Position numbers and translations under genes: made by a program
Assembly (NCBI RefSeq): GCF_000317695.1
Contig: NC_019771.1
Location: 1,320,001 to 1,384,000 of the forward strand
Length of the DNA stretch: 64,000 nucleotides
DNA from: Anabaena cylindrica PCC 7122
GTDB taxonomy: Bacteria; Cyanobacteriota; Cyanobacteriia; Cyanobacteriales; Nostocaceae
Direction: 5' to 3'
Shown here: piece by piece, positions 45,606 through 55,610 of the stretch
Position numbering within the stretch: the stretch's first letter is position 1
Layout: every line of letters begins with the position of its first letter
Notes under the pieces: generated by a model
What the model was told of the DNA's origin: nothing
The model's database searches: none
Seen by the model: only the letters and a program-made list of their open reading frames with translations

Positions 45606-48600
45606 GATTCTCCCTCTCGATTTACAACGACAATAATTTCTGTTCCTTGCCCAGGCTGGCTGCCAATGGTCAGTTGTGCACCAATGCGTTCGGCACGTTC
45701 ACTCATTCCTAGTAGTCCAAATCCGTCGGCAGATGGGATACTGCCAACCCCAAAGCCTAATCCATCATCTTTAACACACAAGATACATTGTGCAGCTTCA
45801 TACACCAACTCAACCCGAATCTTGCTAGCATTCGCATATTTGATGGCATTGGTTAATGCTTCCTGTCCAATTCGGAGTAAGTTGTTCTCAACCTCGGCTG
45901 GCAATGGGAAGGATGTGCCTGTAATTTTATAAATCAGAGCAGTATCGGCAGCAGCTCTCATTTGAGTCACGAGGCGATGCAGAGCGCTGTGTAAATCGCC
46001 CTCCTCCAATAGCTGTGGACGAAGTGCTGTCACCGAGCGCCGTGCTTCAGCTAGTCCGATTCTTGCCAATTCATCGATTATTTCTAGGTGTGCCTGAGTT
46101 GCTTCTAAATCGTCTTCTATCACCTGCGTGGCTGCTCCGATTTGAACCAGAATGCCTGTGAAGGATTGGGCTAGCGTATCGTGAATTTCCCGCGCCATGC
46201 GGTTGCGCTCTTCTAAAATCGAGGCTTCCTCAGCACGTTTGCGTTCATGCAGTGCAGCGTTTCGCTGTTCGCTAATGTCTGTGATCAGACCGTAGTACCC
46301 TCTCACCTGAGCATTACGATCAAAATCGGGGATATAGATAGCACTGATATGCTTTTTGCCAGACGAATAGGAAAGTGCTACTTCATAAGTTGTGATCTGT
46401 CCCTCCAGTGCTTGCTTAATATACGGCTCAACAACTTGATAAGCCTCTTCACCCAGAATTTCACGGTTATGCTTACCGAGAATTTCATCTCGGCTGTACC
46501 GTAACCAGACCTCACAGGTATGGTTAACAAATCGATAACGCTGATTAGAATCTGTATAAAAGATACAAACGGGGAGAGCATCGGTGATCAGTCGTAACTC
46601 TTTTTCTTGATCGCGCAGCGCAGCTTCGCTTTCCTGTAAAGCCGCCGTTCGTTCGGACACCTGCTGCTCCAGGGTGCGGTTGTAATTTGCTAATAGTTGT
46701 TCTGTCTGTTTTCGCTCTGTGATGTCTTGAAAGGCTGTGATTGCATAAGCCACATTGCCCACTTCGTCAAAGATAGGAGTTCCCCATGCCTCAACTGGGA
46801 TTATTTTGTCGTTTTGGTGAATTTCCATATCGTCAATTCTGGTATGTTCACCGCTCAACGCTCTAACAACTGGCATTTCCTCCGTTGGATAGTTTTGCTC
46901 AGTCCCCGCCAGATAAACTTGATAAATCTCTGCAAGATCCTCTGGTGTTGCGGAAGGATCAACACCTTTTCCCAGTAGCTGAATTCCTCGTTGATTGACA
47001 TAGTAAGGGCGACCTGTCGCATCCAAGACACCAATTCCCACCTGGACGGCTTCCAGAAATTGAGTCATCAGACTTTCACTCGTGCGGAGCTTTGAGTAAA
47101 GTTTGGCATTTTTGATCGCGATCGCTGCCTGGGTTGATAATAGGTTTAAAACCTGTGATCGCTCCGGTGTAAATGCCCCAGTTGCCAATTGATTTTCTAT
47201 ATACAGTAAACCGACAAGCTTACCTTGATTCAGCAGCGGCATACATAAAATGGATTGAGTTTGGTGGTGTTGAATGTATGGCTCATTGATAAAATTACCT
47301 TCACGAGTTGCATCATTTAAGATGACCGATTCATGAGTCCGAATCACATACTGAAGGATTGATTCAGGGAGGTGATTCGCGGTTGGGAGCGATCGCAGCA
47401 CTTGTGTAACATGGATATTGTCATCGTTACTGAGTTCACCAGACGCTTCAATTACCCATTCTCCTGAATTTTCCAAAATCAGAAATCCTGTTTGTGCGCC
47501 AGCATTCTCGATTAATATCTGCATCAAAGAACGGAGCAACTGATCCAGTTCAATTTCACTCGAAATCGCTTGTGATGCTTTCATTACGGCCGCCAAATCA
47601 AAAGCGCTGTTTGAGCGACTAGAGGTCGTTCCAGAAGTCGTGTGACTTACTTGCCAATCCACACCCGATGATTGAGGCAATAGCTGCGGGTAGCGAGTTT
47701 CTAAATCTTTGACCTTTGCTGTTGCTCCCCAGCGCTCATAGCAGTACCGAGCTTCTTTCATGTAGGTTTGGGCAATCTTTTCTCGACCCCGTATCAGGTA
47801 AAACTTGGCAGCCAATTCATAGGCTAGAGCTTCCTCTTGCAGGTAGTCATTGTCTTTAGCGCCTTGAATTGCTTGTTCATAGAACTCTTCTGCTTCAAAC
47901 CACTGACCTAAAACTTGTGCTTTCTCTGCCTCGACTAAATGATATTTGTGCAAATGATTCATGGGCGCATAATATGCCCATTGCTGCATCTTCTCTTGGT
48001 TAACTGCAACTTCTTCAAATATCTTTTCCTGCGCTTGAGTATTGCTTTCAAGATAGGTCGCCAGTCTTGCTAGAGAGCTATAGAAATAGTACACAGGAAC
48101 AGGGGGTGTCGATGACAGATAGCTTACATACTCTGCTGCTAAAATTGAGTTTTCAACTGCCTGGGAATACTCATAAAATAAATAGCAGAGGAACAGTTGG
48201 TAGGAATGTACGAAAAAGATTGAGGTTCCATTATTTTCTGCTTTATGTTGTCGCAGTCTATTCTCCTGATTATAGGCTTCGCCAACTAGACAGATAGGAT
48301 TGACCGAGCGTCCCATCAAATTTAAGACAACCTGATGATGCATCTGATTCCAAGTGAGTGCTGCTTCCTGTTTGAGTTGACAGATTGCTTCACTGTACAT
48401 TCTGATCTCGCGTTCAAGCTCCACGAGTTCCTTGCCTACAAAGACGCATTGCAAGCAGTAAACTTCGGCACAGTAGGCGGCAAACTCTGAATCTCCTGTT
48501 TCCAAACCACTTTGATAGCCTTCTAGTAATGGCTGCAATGTTTCTCTAAAGTGCTTTTTCCAGTGGATGATAAAGATATTGACACTCAATAATGTCTTGG

Positions 48601-51592
48601 CTTTGAGCGCTTGGGTATCAGGTCGTGACAACTGCCTTAGAGCTAACTGCCCAAACTCATAGCCAGACTCAATGTCTTTGATCGTCCTACAAATAATGAA
48701 TCCATACAAGGCATAGACAAACGGAGACACCAACGCATTGCTATATTGGATTGATAAGCTGACCTGTTTAGATGCAAATAGTGGCAGCATATCGGGGGCA
48801 GCAAGATGGGCAGGAAGCGTTATCTTAGATAGGATTCGCATCGCCGCTAACTTGTCAGGCTCGGCTATTTTCGGCGAATGAACCAAATCCTTGCTCTGCT
48901 TCTCTTTGAAGAGTGATGCGATCGCGTTGAGTTCACACTGAATATCTGACTGGCTAGGGGTTTTAGAAAAACTGATACCCAGTTGTGGCAAGACTTGCAA
49001 TCCAGTATTGATCGCTTCTAATAGCTGCTCCTGTGCGATGTAGGTTTGAATTTTGATTTCGTAAACTTTGACTGTATCGAGAACCGTCTTGGCTTTTTGT
49101 AAAACGATCGCCATCCAGGATTCTACCTCTACAAAATCGCCACAGAGGAACGCAACTTCTGTAGTTTCTGAATATAGGTCTAAGGTCAAATCGTAGTTTG
49201 TTTGCCAGCTAGAAGCTACCAGCCACGCTCGCCCTGTCGCTAAATATTTTTTTGCTACACTATAAGCGATAGCTGCCTTTGCTTTCTGAGCTGCAACTAA
49301 ATTTAATTGAGCAATTTCATTTCGTTCGGTTTGATCGGTAACAAGCTCAATTCCATGATTGAGATGATCCACAATTTCAAACAACCGCTCTGATAGTTGC
49401 GCTGGTAAAGTTTTTTCGAGGAGATTACGACCAATTTGGAGATGAACCACTTGTTTTTGCGACTCATCAATCAAGGCATGAGCAGCTTGCTGTACGCGAT
49501 CATGCAGGAATTTATAATCCTGAACCAATAGTTGTTTATCTAACTCAGATATAGGCACAATTAAACCAGACTGAACTGCTGTTACCAGCTTTGAGAAAAT
49601 TTTTTTGGGTGAGCTTTCACAGATAATCGAGAGGGTGCTTAAGTCAAAATTAGCCCCTACGCAAGCTGCTAATTGTAATACCTGCTGTGTCGCTGTAGGC
49701 AGTTTTTTCAGTTTGCCCAGCATCAACTCCACTACATTATCAGTAATGTTCTCGCCTTCAATCTGAGTGATATTCCACCGCCAACAAAGATGCTCAAAGT
49801 CAAAATTCAAGAGGTTTTCTGTGTATAGCGTTTTCAGAAACTCACTAGCGAAGAAGGGATTCCCGCCTGTTTTCCGCAGCACTAATTCTGCCAGTGGACT
49901 GACTGTACTGATGTCACTCTGTAAGGTATCGGCAATGAGTTGTGCGATTACTTTCAGTCCTAGAGGTGCTAATGTAATCTGACCGATTATTACTCTCTCT
50001 TTTCTAAGTCCCTCCAGTGTCATCATTAATGGATGTAATGGGTTAACCTCGTTATCTCGATATGCCCCAATCAGAAACAGGTATTGTGTCTCTGCATCCG
50101 TCATCATCAACTCGATTAACTTAAGGGTTGCCGAATCTACCCACTGAAGATCGTCCAAGAAGATCACCAAGGGATGTTCTTTTGAACAAAACGCTCGAAT
50201 GAACTGCTGAAAAACTCGATTGAAGCGATTTTGAGCCTCCGTCGCTCCAACTTCGGGTACAGGTTGTTGCTGACCAATAATCAGTTCTATTTCAGGAATC
50301 ACATCACTGATGATTTGTCCGTTAGTTCCCAACGCCTTGAGCAGTCGAGATCGCCACTGTTGCACTCGCTCGGCTGGTTCACCGAGCAGTTGCTGCACCA
50401 ATTTTTGCAGGGCATGAGCGATCGCGCTGTAGGGAATATTGCGCCCAAATTGATCAAATTTACCAGAGATAAAATAGCCGCGTTTTGCCGTAATTGGTTT
50501 GTAGAGTTCCTGCACCAATGCTGATTTGCCAATGCCAGCGTAGCCAGAGACTAACATCATTTCGACTTTGAACTGATAATCTTCTATACCTTCTTCTGGT
50601 CGGCAGGCTTCGTCAACATTCCCCATTCCTGCTACTCTGTCAAATGCCGCCAATAATGCTCCAATCTCCGCTTCGCGTCCATACAGTTTTTGGGGAATGT
50701 GAAACTGATTCCAAATGTCTTGAAGACCTAACTCAATGCCATCAATTTGCCCTGTTTCTGCTAGTTGGTGAACACATCTTTCTAAATCCGCTTTGATGCC
50801 CCAGGCACTCTGATAGCGATCCTCCGCATTTTTCGCCATCAGCTTCAGAACGATATCTGAAATGGGTTTAGGAATCGCTGCATTCATTTCATGCAGCGGA
50901 ATGGGTGGTTTGGCAATATGACAATGAACTAACTCAAGAATGTCTGTTGTTGAAAACGGCAGATGCCCAGTGAGCAATTCGTAGAACGTTATACCGAGCG
51001 AGTAAAAATCGGTGCGGTAATCGAGCACACGGTTCATCCGCCCTGTTTGCTCTGGTGACAGGTAAGCAAGTGTGCCTTCTAACACATGAGGGCTTTTGAA
51101 CGTCGGATTCGTACGGTTAAATTGAGTGGCAATCCCGAAGTCAATAATTTTGACAACACCAGTATCTAGATTGAGAACAATATTTCCTGGATTAATATCT
51201 TTGTGAATGATATCGGCGGCATGGATTTTGCCCAGAATGTGTGTGAGGTCAATGGCAAGCCGCAGAAAAGTGGATAGGGGCATTGGGCGGAATTCTGAGC
51301 GTTCCCGCATCCATCTTTCGATAGATTCTCCACCAAAGTCTTCCAATAAAATGACGAGCGTGCGTTGATACTTCTGCTGGCTGTATGCCTTGACCACACC
51401 TTCCAGATTAAGGGAACGGGTAATTTTATATTCTTGTTTGTAGCGAATTAATTCTTGAGAAGAGGGATAATCTTGTTTGAGCATTTTGACGATGATCGCC
51501 CGCTCATGTTGCACGCTGATGCCCCGATACACCAGAGAATTAGAGCTTTCGTAAATTTTGCTTTGGATAGCAATCCCTGATAGAGCAACCAT
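45602..51592 (-). CDS. Ser/Thr kinase-AAA ATPase-GAF-PAS-histidine kinase fusion
   Basis: This 1996-residue protein begins with a Hanks-type kinase domain (about 10-270; Lys in IIVKMLK, catalytic HKDINPGN with Asp132, DFG in IIDFGIA). Next comes a P-loop ATPase (about 300-560; Walker A SGYAGIGKSALV near 350). A long helical repeat region follows (about 600-1330), then GAF (about 1380-1530), two PAS domains (about 1545-1790), HisKA_3 with REIHDTLAQ (His1804) and HATPase (DDGLGFG). This layout is known from cyanobacteria as a class of dual-kinase sensors. It sits upstream of its probable response regulator with overlapping stop and start. No membrane segment is seen. Confidence 0.92.
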   Translation of the reverse strand: MVALSGIAIQSKIYESSNSLVYRGISVQHERAIIVKMLKQDYPSSQELIRYKQEYKITRSLNLEGVVKAYSQQKYQRTLVILLEDFGGESIERWMRERSEFRPMPLSTFLRLAIDLTHILGKIHAADIIHKDINPGNIVLNLDTGVVKIIDFGIATQFNRTNPTFKSPHVLEGTLAYLSPEQTGRMNRVLDYRTDFYSLGITFYELLTGHLPFSTTDILELVHCHIAKPPIPLHEMNAAIPKPISDIVLKLMAKNAEDRYQSAWGIKADLERCVHQLAETGQIDGIELGLQDIWNQFHIPQKLYGREAEIGALLAAFDRVAGMGNVDEACRPEEGIEDYQFKVEMMLVSGYAGIGKSALVQELYKPITAKRGYFISGKFDQFGRNIPYSAIAHALQKLVQQLLGEPAERVQQWRSRLLKALGTNGQIISDVIPEIELIIGQQQPVPEVGATEAQNRFNRVFQQFIRAFCSKEHPLVIFLDDLQWVDSATLKLIELMMTDAETQYLFLIGAYRDNEVNPLHPLMMTLEGLRKERVIIGQITLAPLGLKVIAQLIADTLQSDISTVSPLAELVLRKTGGNPFFASEFLKTLYTENLLNFDFEHLCWRWNITQIEGENITDNVVELMLGKLKKLPTATQQVLQLAACVGANFDLSTLSIICESSPKKIFSKLVTAVQSGLIVPISELDKQLLVQDYKFLHDRVQQAAHALIDESQKQVVHLQIGRNLLEKTLPAQLSERLFEIVDHLNHGIELVTDQTERNEIAQLNLVAAQKAKAAIAYSVAKKYLATGRAWLVASSWQTNYDLTLDLYSETTEVAFLCGDFVEVESWMAIVLQKAKTVLDTVKVYEIKIQTYIAQEQLLEAINTGLQVLPQLGISFSKTPSQSDIQCELNAIASLFKEKQSKDLVHSPKIAEPDKLAAMRILSKITLPAHLAAPDMLPLFASKQVSLSIQYSNALVSPFVYALYGFIICRTIKDIESGYEFGQLALRQLSRPDTQALKAKTLLSVNIFIIHWKKHFRETLQPLLEGYQSGLETGDSEFAAYCAEVYCLQCVFVGKELVELEREIRMYSEAICQLKQEAALTWNQMHHQVVLNLMGRSVNPICLVGEAYNQENRLRQHKAENNGTSIFFVHSYQLFLCYLFYEYSQAVENSILAAEYVSYLSSTPPVPVYYFYSSLARLATYLESNTQAQEKIFEEVAVNQEKMQQWAYYAPMNHLHKYHLVEAEKAQVLGQWFEAEEFYEQAIQGAKDNDYLQEEALAYELAAKFYLIRGREKIAQTYMKEARYCYERWGATAKVKDLETRYPQLLPQSSGVDWQVSHTTSGTTSSRSNSAFDLAAVMKASQAISSEIELDQLLRSLMQILIENAGAQTGFLILENSGEWVIEASGELSNDDNIHVTQVLRSLPTANHLPESILQYVIRTHESVILNDATREGNFINEPYIQHHQTQSILCMPLLNQGKLVGLLYIENQLATGAFTPERSQVLNLLSTQAAIAIKNAKLYSKLRTSESLMTQFLEAVQVGIGVLDATGRPYYVNQRGIQLLGKGVDPSATPEDLAEIYQVYLAGTEQNYPTEEMPVVRALSGEHTRIDDMEIHQNDKIIPVEAWGTPIFDEVGNVAYAITAFQDITERKQTEQLLANYNRTLEQQVSERTAALQESEAALRDQEKELRLITDALPVCIFYTDSNQRYRFVNHTCEVWLRYSRDEILGKHNREILGEEAYQVVEPYIKQALEGQITTYEVALSYSSGKKHISAIYIPDFDRNAQVRGYYGLITDISEQRNAALHERKRAEEASILEERNRMAREIHDTLAQSFTGILVQIGAATQVIEDDLEATQAHLEIIDELARIGLAEARRSVTALRPQLLEEGDLHSALHRLVTQMRAAADTALIYKITGTSFPLPAEVENNLLRIGQEALTNAIKYANASKIRVELVYEAAQCILCVKDDGLGFGVGSIPSADGFGLLGMSERAERIGAQLTIGSQPGQGTEIIVVVNREGES

Positions 51593-51663
51593 ACAGCTTT
51601 TTGAGATGAGTACGATGGGGCATATCTCAAACTATAGAAGACTCATCACAATTTTGGCCATAA

Positions 51664-51755
51664 CTCATATCTTGCACTTGGAAATATGAATGTCAAAACC
51701 ACAACTACGTGCAAGGGAAATACATCGCTCAATATCAAGTAAAATAAGAGACACA
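51664..51755. mobile_element. Remnant of the IS at 60303-61654 (one end only)
   Basis: The stretch starts CTCATATCTTGCACTTGGAA, and runs through GTGCAAG and ATCGCTCAATATCAAGTAA. It matches the left end of the IS at 60303 (CTCATATCTTGCACCTTAAA..GTCGTTCAATGTCAAGTAAT) with several substitutions. Only about 90 bp remain and the transposase is gone. It sits in the 189-bp gap upstream of the fusion kinase. Confidence 0.65.
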
Positions 51756-51781
51756 ACTATTTGTTAATATTGTTTTGGGTT

Positions 51782-52066
51782 ATGAAAATCGTAAAACAGA
51801 GTTCCCAAGAGAAACATAAAAATCTGGAAGCACTGAGAAAGAAGATGGAAGAGGGGGGATTTGGGGAATTGGCTGCAAATATACCGATAGAACCCAAGGG
51901 CGCTCCAAAAATGTCAGAAATTCTCCAACAGTTCGTTGCTCCGTATTTAGATAATATAAGCACATTGAGAAGACGTAAGGCATTATTCAGTTTGGCTGCA
52001 ATAGCTTGGAACACTGTGTTGACGGCTGAATCAGAAAAACAACCAATACTTGAGGCTGTGCTTTAA
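51782..52066 (+). CDS. Hypothetical protein
   Basis: A 94-residue protein beginning MKIVKQSSQEKHKNLEALRK with an ATG at 51782 (an in-frame start 7 codons earlier is possible). It is charged at the N-terminus and helical throughout, with no membrane segment. I do not recognise it. It is convergent with the AbiEii-like fragment and shows no strong ribosome-binding site. The clean frame and composition make it more likely real than not. Confidence 0.5.
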   Translation: MKIVKQSSQEKHKNLEALRKKMEEGGFGELAANIPIEPKGAPKMSEILQQFVAPYLDNISTLRRRKALFSLAAIAWNTVLTAESEKQPILEAVL

Positions 52067-52104
52067 ATCTTCATTGGGTTTAAGCCTAATTGCAAATAGT
52101 TTCG

Positions 52105-52674
52105 TCATTTCCAGTCTTGTTGAGATTCGCTAAATGTTCGATGTGTCTTGTTTAAATTGAAATCAGCCGCCATTAAATCAATACCATCAATAATTTTACT
52201 GGGTTCGGCAATTCCCAAAGCCGTAAAACATTTATCTCGATAATTGGGGTGATTTTGGAAAAAGGATATCGCTTTTTTTAAAGGTTCAATTACAGGATAA
52301 GCTGATTCTGCCTTCTCAATAGCTGCTTGAGGAATGGGAGAATTGAGCCTTTGAATAGCCAAATCAATTAAATCTCTCGACTCTACCGAGGAATCATTCC
52401 ATCTGTCAGAATTAGCTAAAAGTTTTTCCGCAAAACTGTCAATTTGATTTAAGCATGGGACAGGCGACCAACTGGGATAATCTGCTTCTCCTAATTCAAT
52501 ACGTCCTTCCATAATTATCTCAAATTTAATCAGATTTTCATCAACAATAATGGCAAATCTTATTCCGTACTGGTCAGCTTTAATTTCTCTGGGTAGGTTG
52601 AGATTATTTTGAGTGTTAAAAAGGGCATTATATTGGTTTAATAATCCAGTTTTTTGGCATGGTTGATTTTTTTT
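52105..52674 (-). pseudogene. AbiEii-like nucleotidyltransferase, N-terminally truncated
   Basis: A frame open on the minus strand from about 52674 reads QKTGLLNQYNALFNTQNNLN, IKADQYGIRFAIIVDEN and IIMEGRIELGEADYPSWSPV, then PCLNQIDSFAEKLLANSDRW and SRDLIDLAIQRLN. The QIDSFAEKLLAN-xxR and RDLIDLA segments resemble the C-terminal part of the AbiEii toxin family, nucleotidyltransferases of type IV toxin-antitoxin systems. The N-terminal nucleotidyltransferase motif (GSxxxxD) is missing and there is no proper start, although an internal ATG at 52512 opens a 135-residue frame. No AbiEi partner is adjacent. Confidence 0.5.
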
Positions 52675-52876
52675 TCAGTAATTATCAGGATAACGGGGAG
52701 CAACACAAAAAACTTACAGCATATCGCAAGTAAATGAAGTAGAAAGCTAGTAGTCTGTCAAGAAGTCAAGAAGTCAGAGGGAATAGGCAAAAGGGAACTC
52801 TTAACAGTGAAACCCACCCTTCACCCTTAGAAGGGTTAGATTGAAAACTTAGACGTGCCGCGTAGTGTATGACCGC

Positions 52877-53043
52877 AAGAAGCAGGGGGAAAGGGAGCAG
52901 GGGGAACAAGCCCTTTCCCTCTGGGTGGAGCGGAGCGGAACATGGGTACAAGCCCCGTCCTTCTAGGACGCTTATACGGGGCAGAGTCCAAGTTCCGTCC
53001 CGGTCTTCCCCCTTGCCCTTGCCCCTTTTCCTCTTCGTGACTC
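52877..53043. repeat. Dispersed GC-rich repeat, copy 2
   Basis: The longest copy of the GTCACGAAGAGG repeat in the window (in inverted orientation). It contains AAGCAGGGGGAAAGGGAGC, GGAACATGGGTACAAGCCC, CGTCCTTCTAGGACGCTTA and CCCTTTTCCTCTTCGTGAC. The gap around it (52675-53215) holds no gene. Plus- and minus-strand frames across it are artefacts of the repeat. Confidence 0.78.
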
Positions 53044-53215
53044 CTACGTCGTCATGCAAGCTGTAGCCATAGGACTAACTCCTGAATTTTGCTCTATATG
53101 CTCTCCAAAGGAAAGTATAAGACCTTAAAAACGAAGGGAAACGGTTGTTAAATTTTTGCACAGATGTGGGAATTATAACCAATTAACCAATCAGAGTGGA
53201 TGACTTCAAATTTTC

Positions 53216-53832
53216 ATGAATTACGCAGTTGCTATTGACACATTAAAACAAGCAGATCCAATTTTAGCCGAGGTAATAGAACAGGTGGGGGAGTGTAGAC
53301 TCAATCAAGTCCAGCAAACAGGGGATTTATTATCTTCACTTTGTCGGTCTATTATTTACCAACAATTATCAGGTAAAGCAGCAACAGCTATTCACCAGAG
53401 ATTTTTACAACTTTACACTGTTTTAACCCCCAGCGAGATTCTCAACACCCCAGACGATGTTTTGTGAGAAGTTGGCATTTCTCGTCCTAAGATTTCATAT
53501 CTCAAAGACTTAGCACAACGATTTGATAAATTACCCACATAGATGATTTGCTGTTAATGGATGATGAAAATATCATCAAAATCTTAACTGAAGTTAAGGG
53601 AATTGGACGGTGGACAGTACAGATGTTGCTGATGTTTAGATTACATCGTTGGGATGTTTTACCTGTAGATGACTTGGGTATTCGTAATGCTATCCATCGC
53701 CTTTATAGTCTATCAGAAATTCCTAACAAACAAACTGTAGAAAAATTAGGAGAAAATTGGAAACCCTACCGCACAATCGCTTGTTGGTATCTGTGGTCTA
53801 GCTTGTCAATCACTAAATCAGAAAAATTATGA
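53216..53832 (+). pseudogene. AlkA-type DNA-3-methyladenine glycosylase, broken
   Basis: The N-terminal part (MNYAVAIDTLKQADPILAEV) continues SIIYQQLSGKAATAIHQRF and stops at an in-frame TGA after DDVL (53467). The same frame goes on EVGISRPKISYLKDLAQRF; a frameshift near 53540 is then needed to reach the helix-hairpin-helix ILTEVKGIGRWTVQMLLMF and the catalytic Asp in DVLPVDDLGIRNAI. The gene therefore carries one stop and one frameshift. Functional base-excision activity is unlikely unless the reading is in error. Confidence 0.75.
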
Positions 53833-54503
53833 AATTAAATGAAGTTGTGCCTTGGGGTAGAACACTACAAGAGTATAAGTTAATGTTTAATCTATCTGCA
53901 ACAGACCTAAACAAGAAAATTCTTGGCTGTGGTGATGGTCCAGCAAGTTTCAATGCTGAAATGACAGAACTTGGATATTCAGTTGTTTCCATTGATCCCA
54001 TTTATGAGTTCTCTGGAAACCAAATTAGACAACGAGTACAAGAAACTTATGAACCAATCATCTCGCAAGTTAAGCAAAATGTAGACCACTATGTTTGGAA
54101 TAATTTTCATGATCCAGAACAACTTGGTTATGCTCGTCTGTCCGCAATGGAGAAATTTTTGCTAGATTATGAAATCGGTAGAATAAAAGGGCGTTATTTG
54201 TGGCAATCTCTACCAAAATTAGAACTAGCTGATAATCAATTTGAACTATGTGTTTGTTCTCATCTACTATTTCTTTATTCAGATCACCTATCTCTTGATT
54301 TTCATATTGCATCTATTCATGAACTCTTGAGAATCTCAAAAGAAGTGAGGATTTTTCCATTATTGAAACTTGATTGTGAACCGTCACCTTATCTTGAGTT
54401 AGTGATCAAAAACCTCTCTAGTCAACAGTTTGATGTAAAAGTCCAGCCAGTTGCTTATGAATTTCAAAAAGGTGGCAACCAAATGTTGAAAATAAACAGA
54501 TAA
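53829..54503 (+). CDS. Class I SAM-dependent methyltransferase-like protein
   Basis: The 224-residue protein has a GxGxG-like cofactor site (ILGCGDGPASFNAEM, about 31-45) followed by the strand VVSIDPIYEF (acid at about 55), and motif IV-like LADNQFELCVCSHLLFLY (about 138-155). Substrate unknown. The start overlaps the AlkA pseudogene end by 4 nt, an arrangement suggesting that the two were coupled when the glycosylase was intact. Confidence 0.75.
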   Translation: MKLNEVVPWGRTLQEYKLMFNLSATDLNKKILGCGDGPASFNAEMTELGYSVVSIDPIYEFSGNQIRQRVQETYEPIISQVKQNVDHYVWNNFHDPEQLGYARLSAMEKFLLDYEIGRIKGRYLWQSLPKLELADNQFELCVCSHLLFLYSDHLSLDFHIASIHELLRISKEVRIFPLLKLDCEPSPYLELVIKNLSSQQFDVKVQPVAYEFQKGGNQMLKINR

Positions 54504-54626
54504 TTTTGGTGTTGCATAAATGCCGGATGAGATAGAACATCAAGGGATTTCCAAATAAAAAAATACCCAATCGCTTTTAGGGCAGGGGGCAGAAAAGTCG
54601 TTTTGATTGGAGTGAAATTGCGTAAT

Positions 54627-55505
54627 TTATTTTTTTGTGTTCCCCAAATTACCAAAACTTAAAAATCTAGCAATTTCATTCAACATTAATTGTGGTTCAT
54701 CAACACGAATCAAATGGCCGCTGTTTTCAAATATTTTCAACTGAGCATTAGGAATAGCTTGAGCAATTTCTTCAGAAAACTCTGGGGCGCAAATCCAATC
54801 ATGCCGCCCTGCAATCACAAGAGTTGGTGAGGTAATCTTATGTAATTCGTTGAGGATATTGTAGTCATTTAAGAAGCCACTAAAGGCAACATTAATGGCA
54901 TCAACTGAGAGGATTGTTTCGTCTGAGTCTGGGGAATTTAATTTTCGTTCATTGCTTTGGGAATACATTGAACCCATCACCCGAAAAAATTGGCGTAGCT
55001 GTTCTTCATTCTCAAAATTACCAGACCAAAGTTGAAGAGCGATCGCTTTTTGTTCTTCGTTTCCCCGTTCTGCCAGAATTTCCTGAGCGCGTTCTAGAAA
55101 CCGGGAATTAGCTGCTGTGGCAATGACAATCAAGTGTGAAACATTTTGGGGATACTTCACAGCATAAGAAAGAGCAACCATACCTCCATAGGAAGAACCG
55201 ATTAAAACGATTTTCTCCAGTCCTAGATATTGGCGTAGAGCTTCCATATCGTCAACATTATTATCTAGGGTATAGGTTTCTTTTGGTCCACAGGCTGACC
55301 TTCCCTGCCCCCGATGATCAAAATAGACTAACTGGAGGTGATGCACCAGGGGAGAAAAGCACGGTTTATAACTTGTATGATCAACTCCAGGTCCTCCATG
55401 AATTATGAAAGCAACAGGTTTCTGACGTATTCCTTGTTCTTCAACCACCAAACCACAGCCGTCAACATCAAAATAGATTTCTGTATCCCGTATTTTAGCT
55501 CGCAT
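54627..55505 (-). CDS. Proline iminopeptidase-like alpha/beta hydrolase
   Basis: The 292-residue protein has the diagnostic HGGPG motif (36-40), YFDHRGQGRSACG, the nucleophile elbow GSSYGGMV (Ser105), an Asp in AGRHDWICAPEF and a terminal His in ENSGHLIRVDEP. HGGPG with DHRGQGRS marks the proline iminopeptidase subgroup, which removes N-terminal proline from peptides. The lid region is short, so other small substrates are possible. It stands alone with a repeat-rich upstream gap. Confidence 0.85.
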   Translation of the reverse strand: MRAKIRDTEIYFDVDGCGLVVEEQGIRQKPVAFIIHGGPGVDHTSYKPCFSPLVHHLQLVYFDHRGQGRSACGPKETYTLDNNVDDMEALRQYLGLEKIVLIGSSYGGMVALSYAVKYPQNVSHLIVIATAANSRFLERAQEILAERGNEEQKAIALQLWSGNFENEEQLRQFFRVMGSMYSQSNERKLNSPDSDETILSVDAINVAFSGFLNDYNILNELHKITSPTLVIAGRHDWICAPEFSEEIAQAIPNAQLKIFENSGHLIRVDEPQLMLNEIARFLSFGNLGNTKK

Positions 55506-55589
55506 TCTTGAGTTTTATCCCCAGCAGTTGATGTTCAATTCTGTTGTCATGATAACCATTTTGAGCTATAAATTGATCAAATAATTACT

Positions 55590-55610
55590 AATTCGTAATT
55601 CGTAATTCGT
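55590..55610. repeat. AATTCGT heptamer tandem repeat (three units)
   Basis: Three perfect AATTCGT units, the same heptamer as at 30018-30045. The 55506-55769 gap also carries a short stretch of cyanobacterial dispersed repeat (TTGGCGATAGCCTGCGGTCGGCA, 55655-55680), which I cut here to its recognisable part. No gene is present. Confidence 0.75.

Noticed and set aside
52766..53066. Frames on both strands over the GC-rich repeat at 52877
   Set aside because: They follow the repeat and recur in its other copies without conservation as protein.
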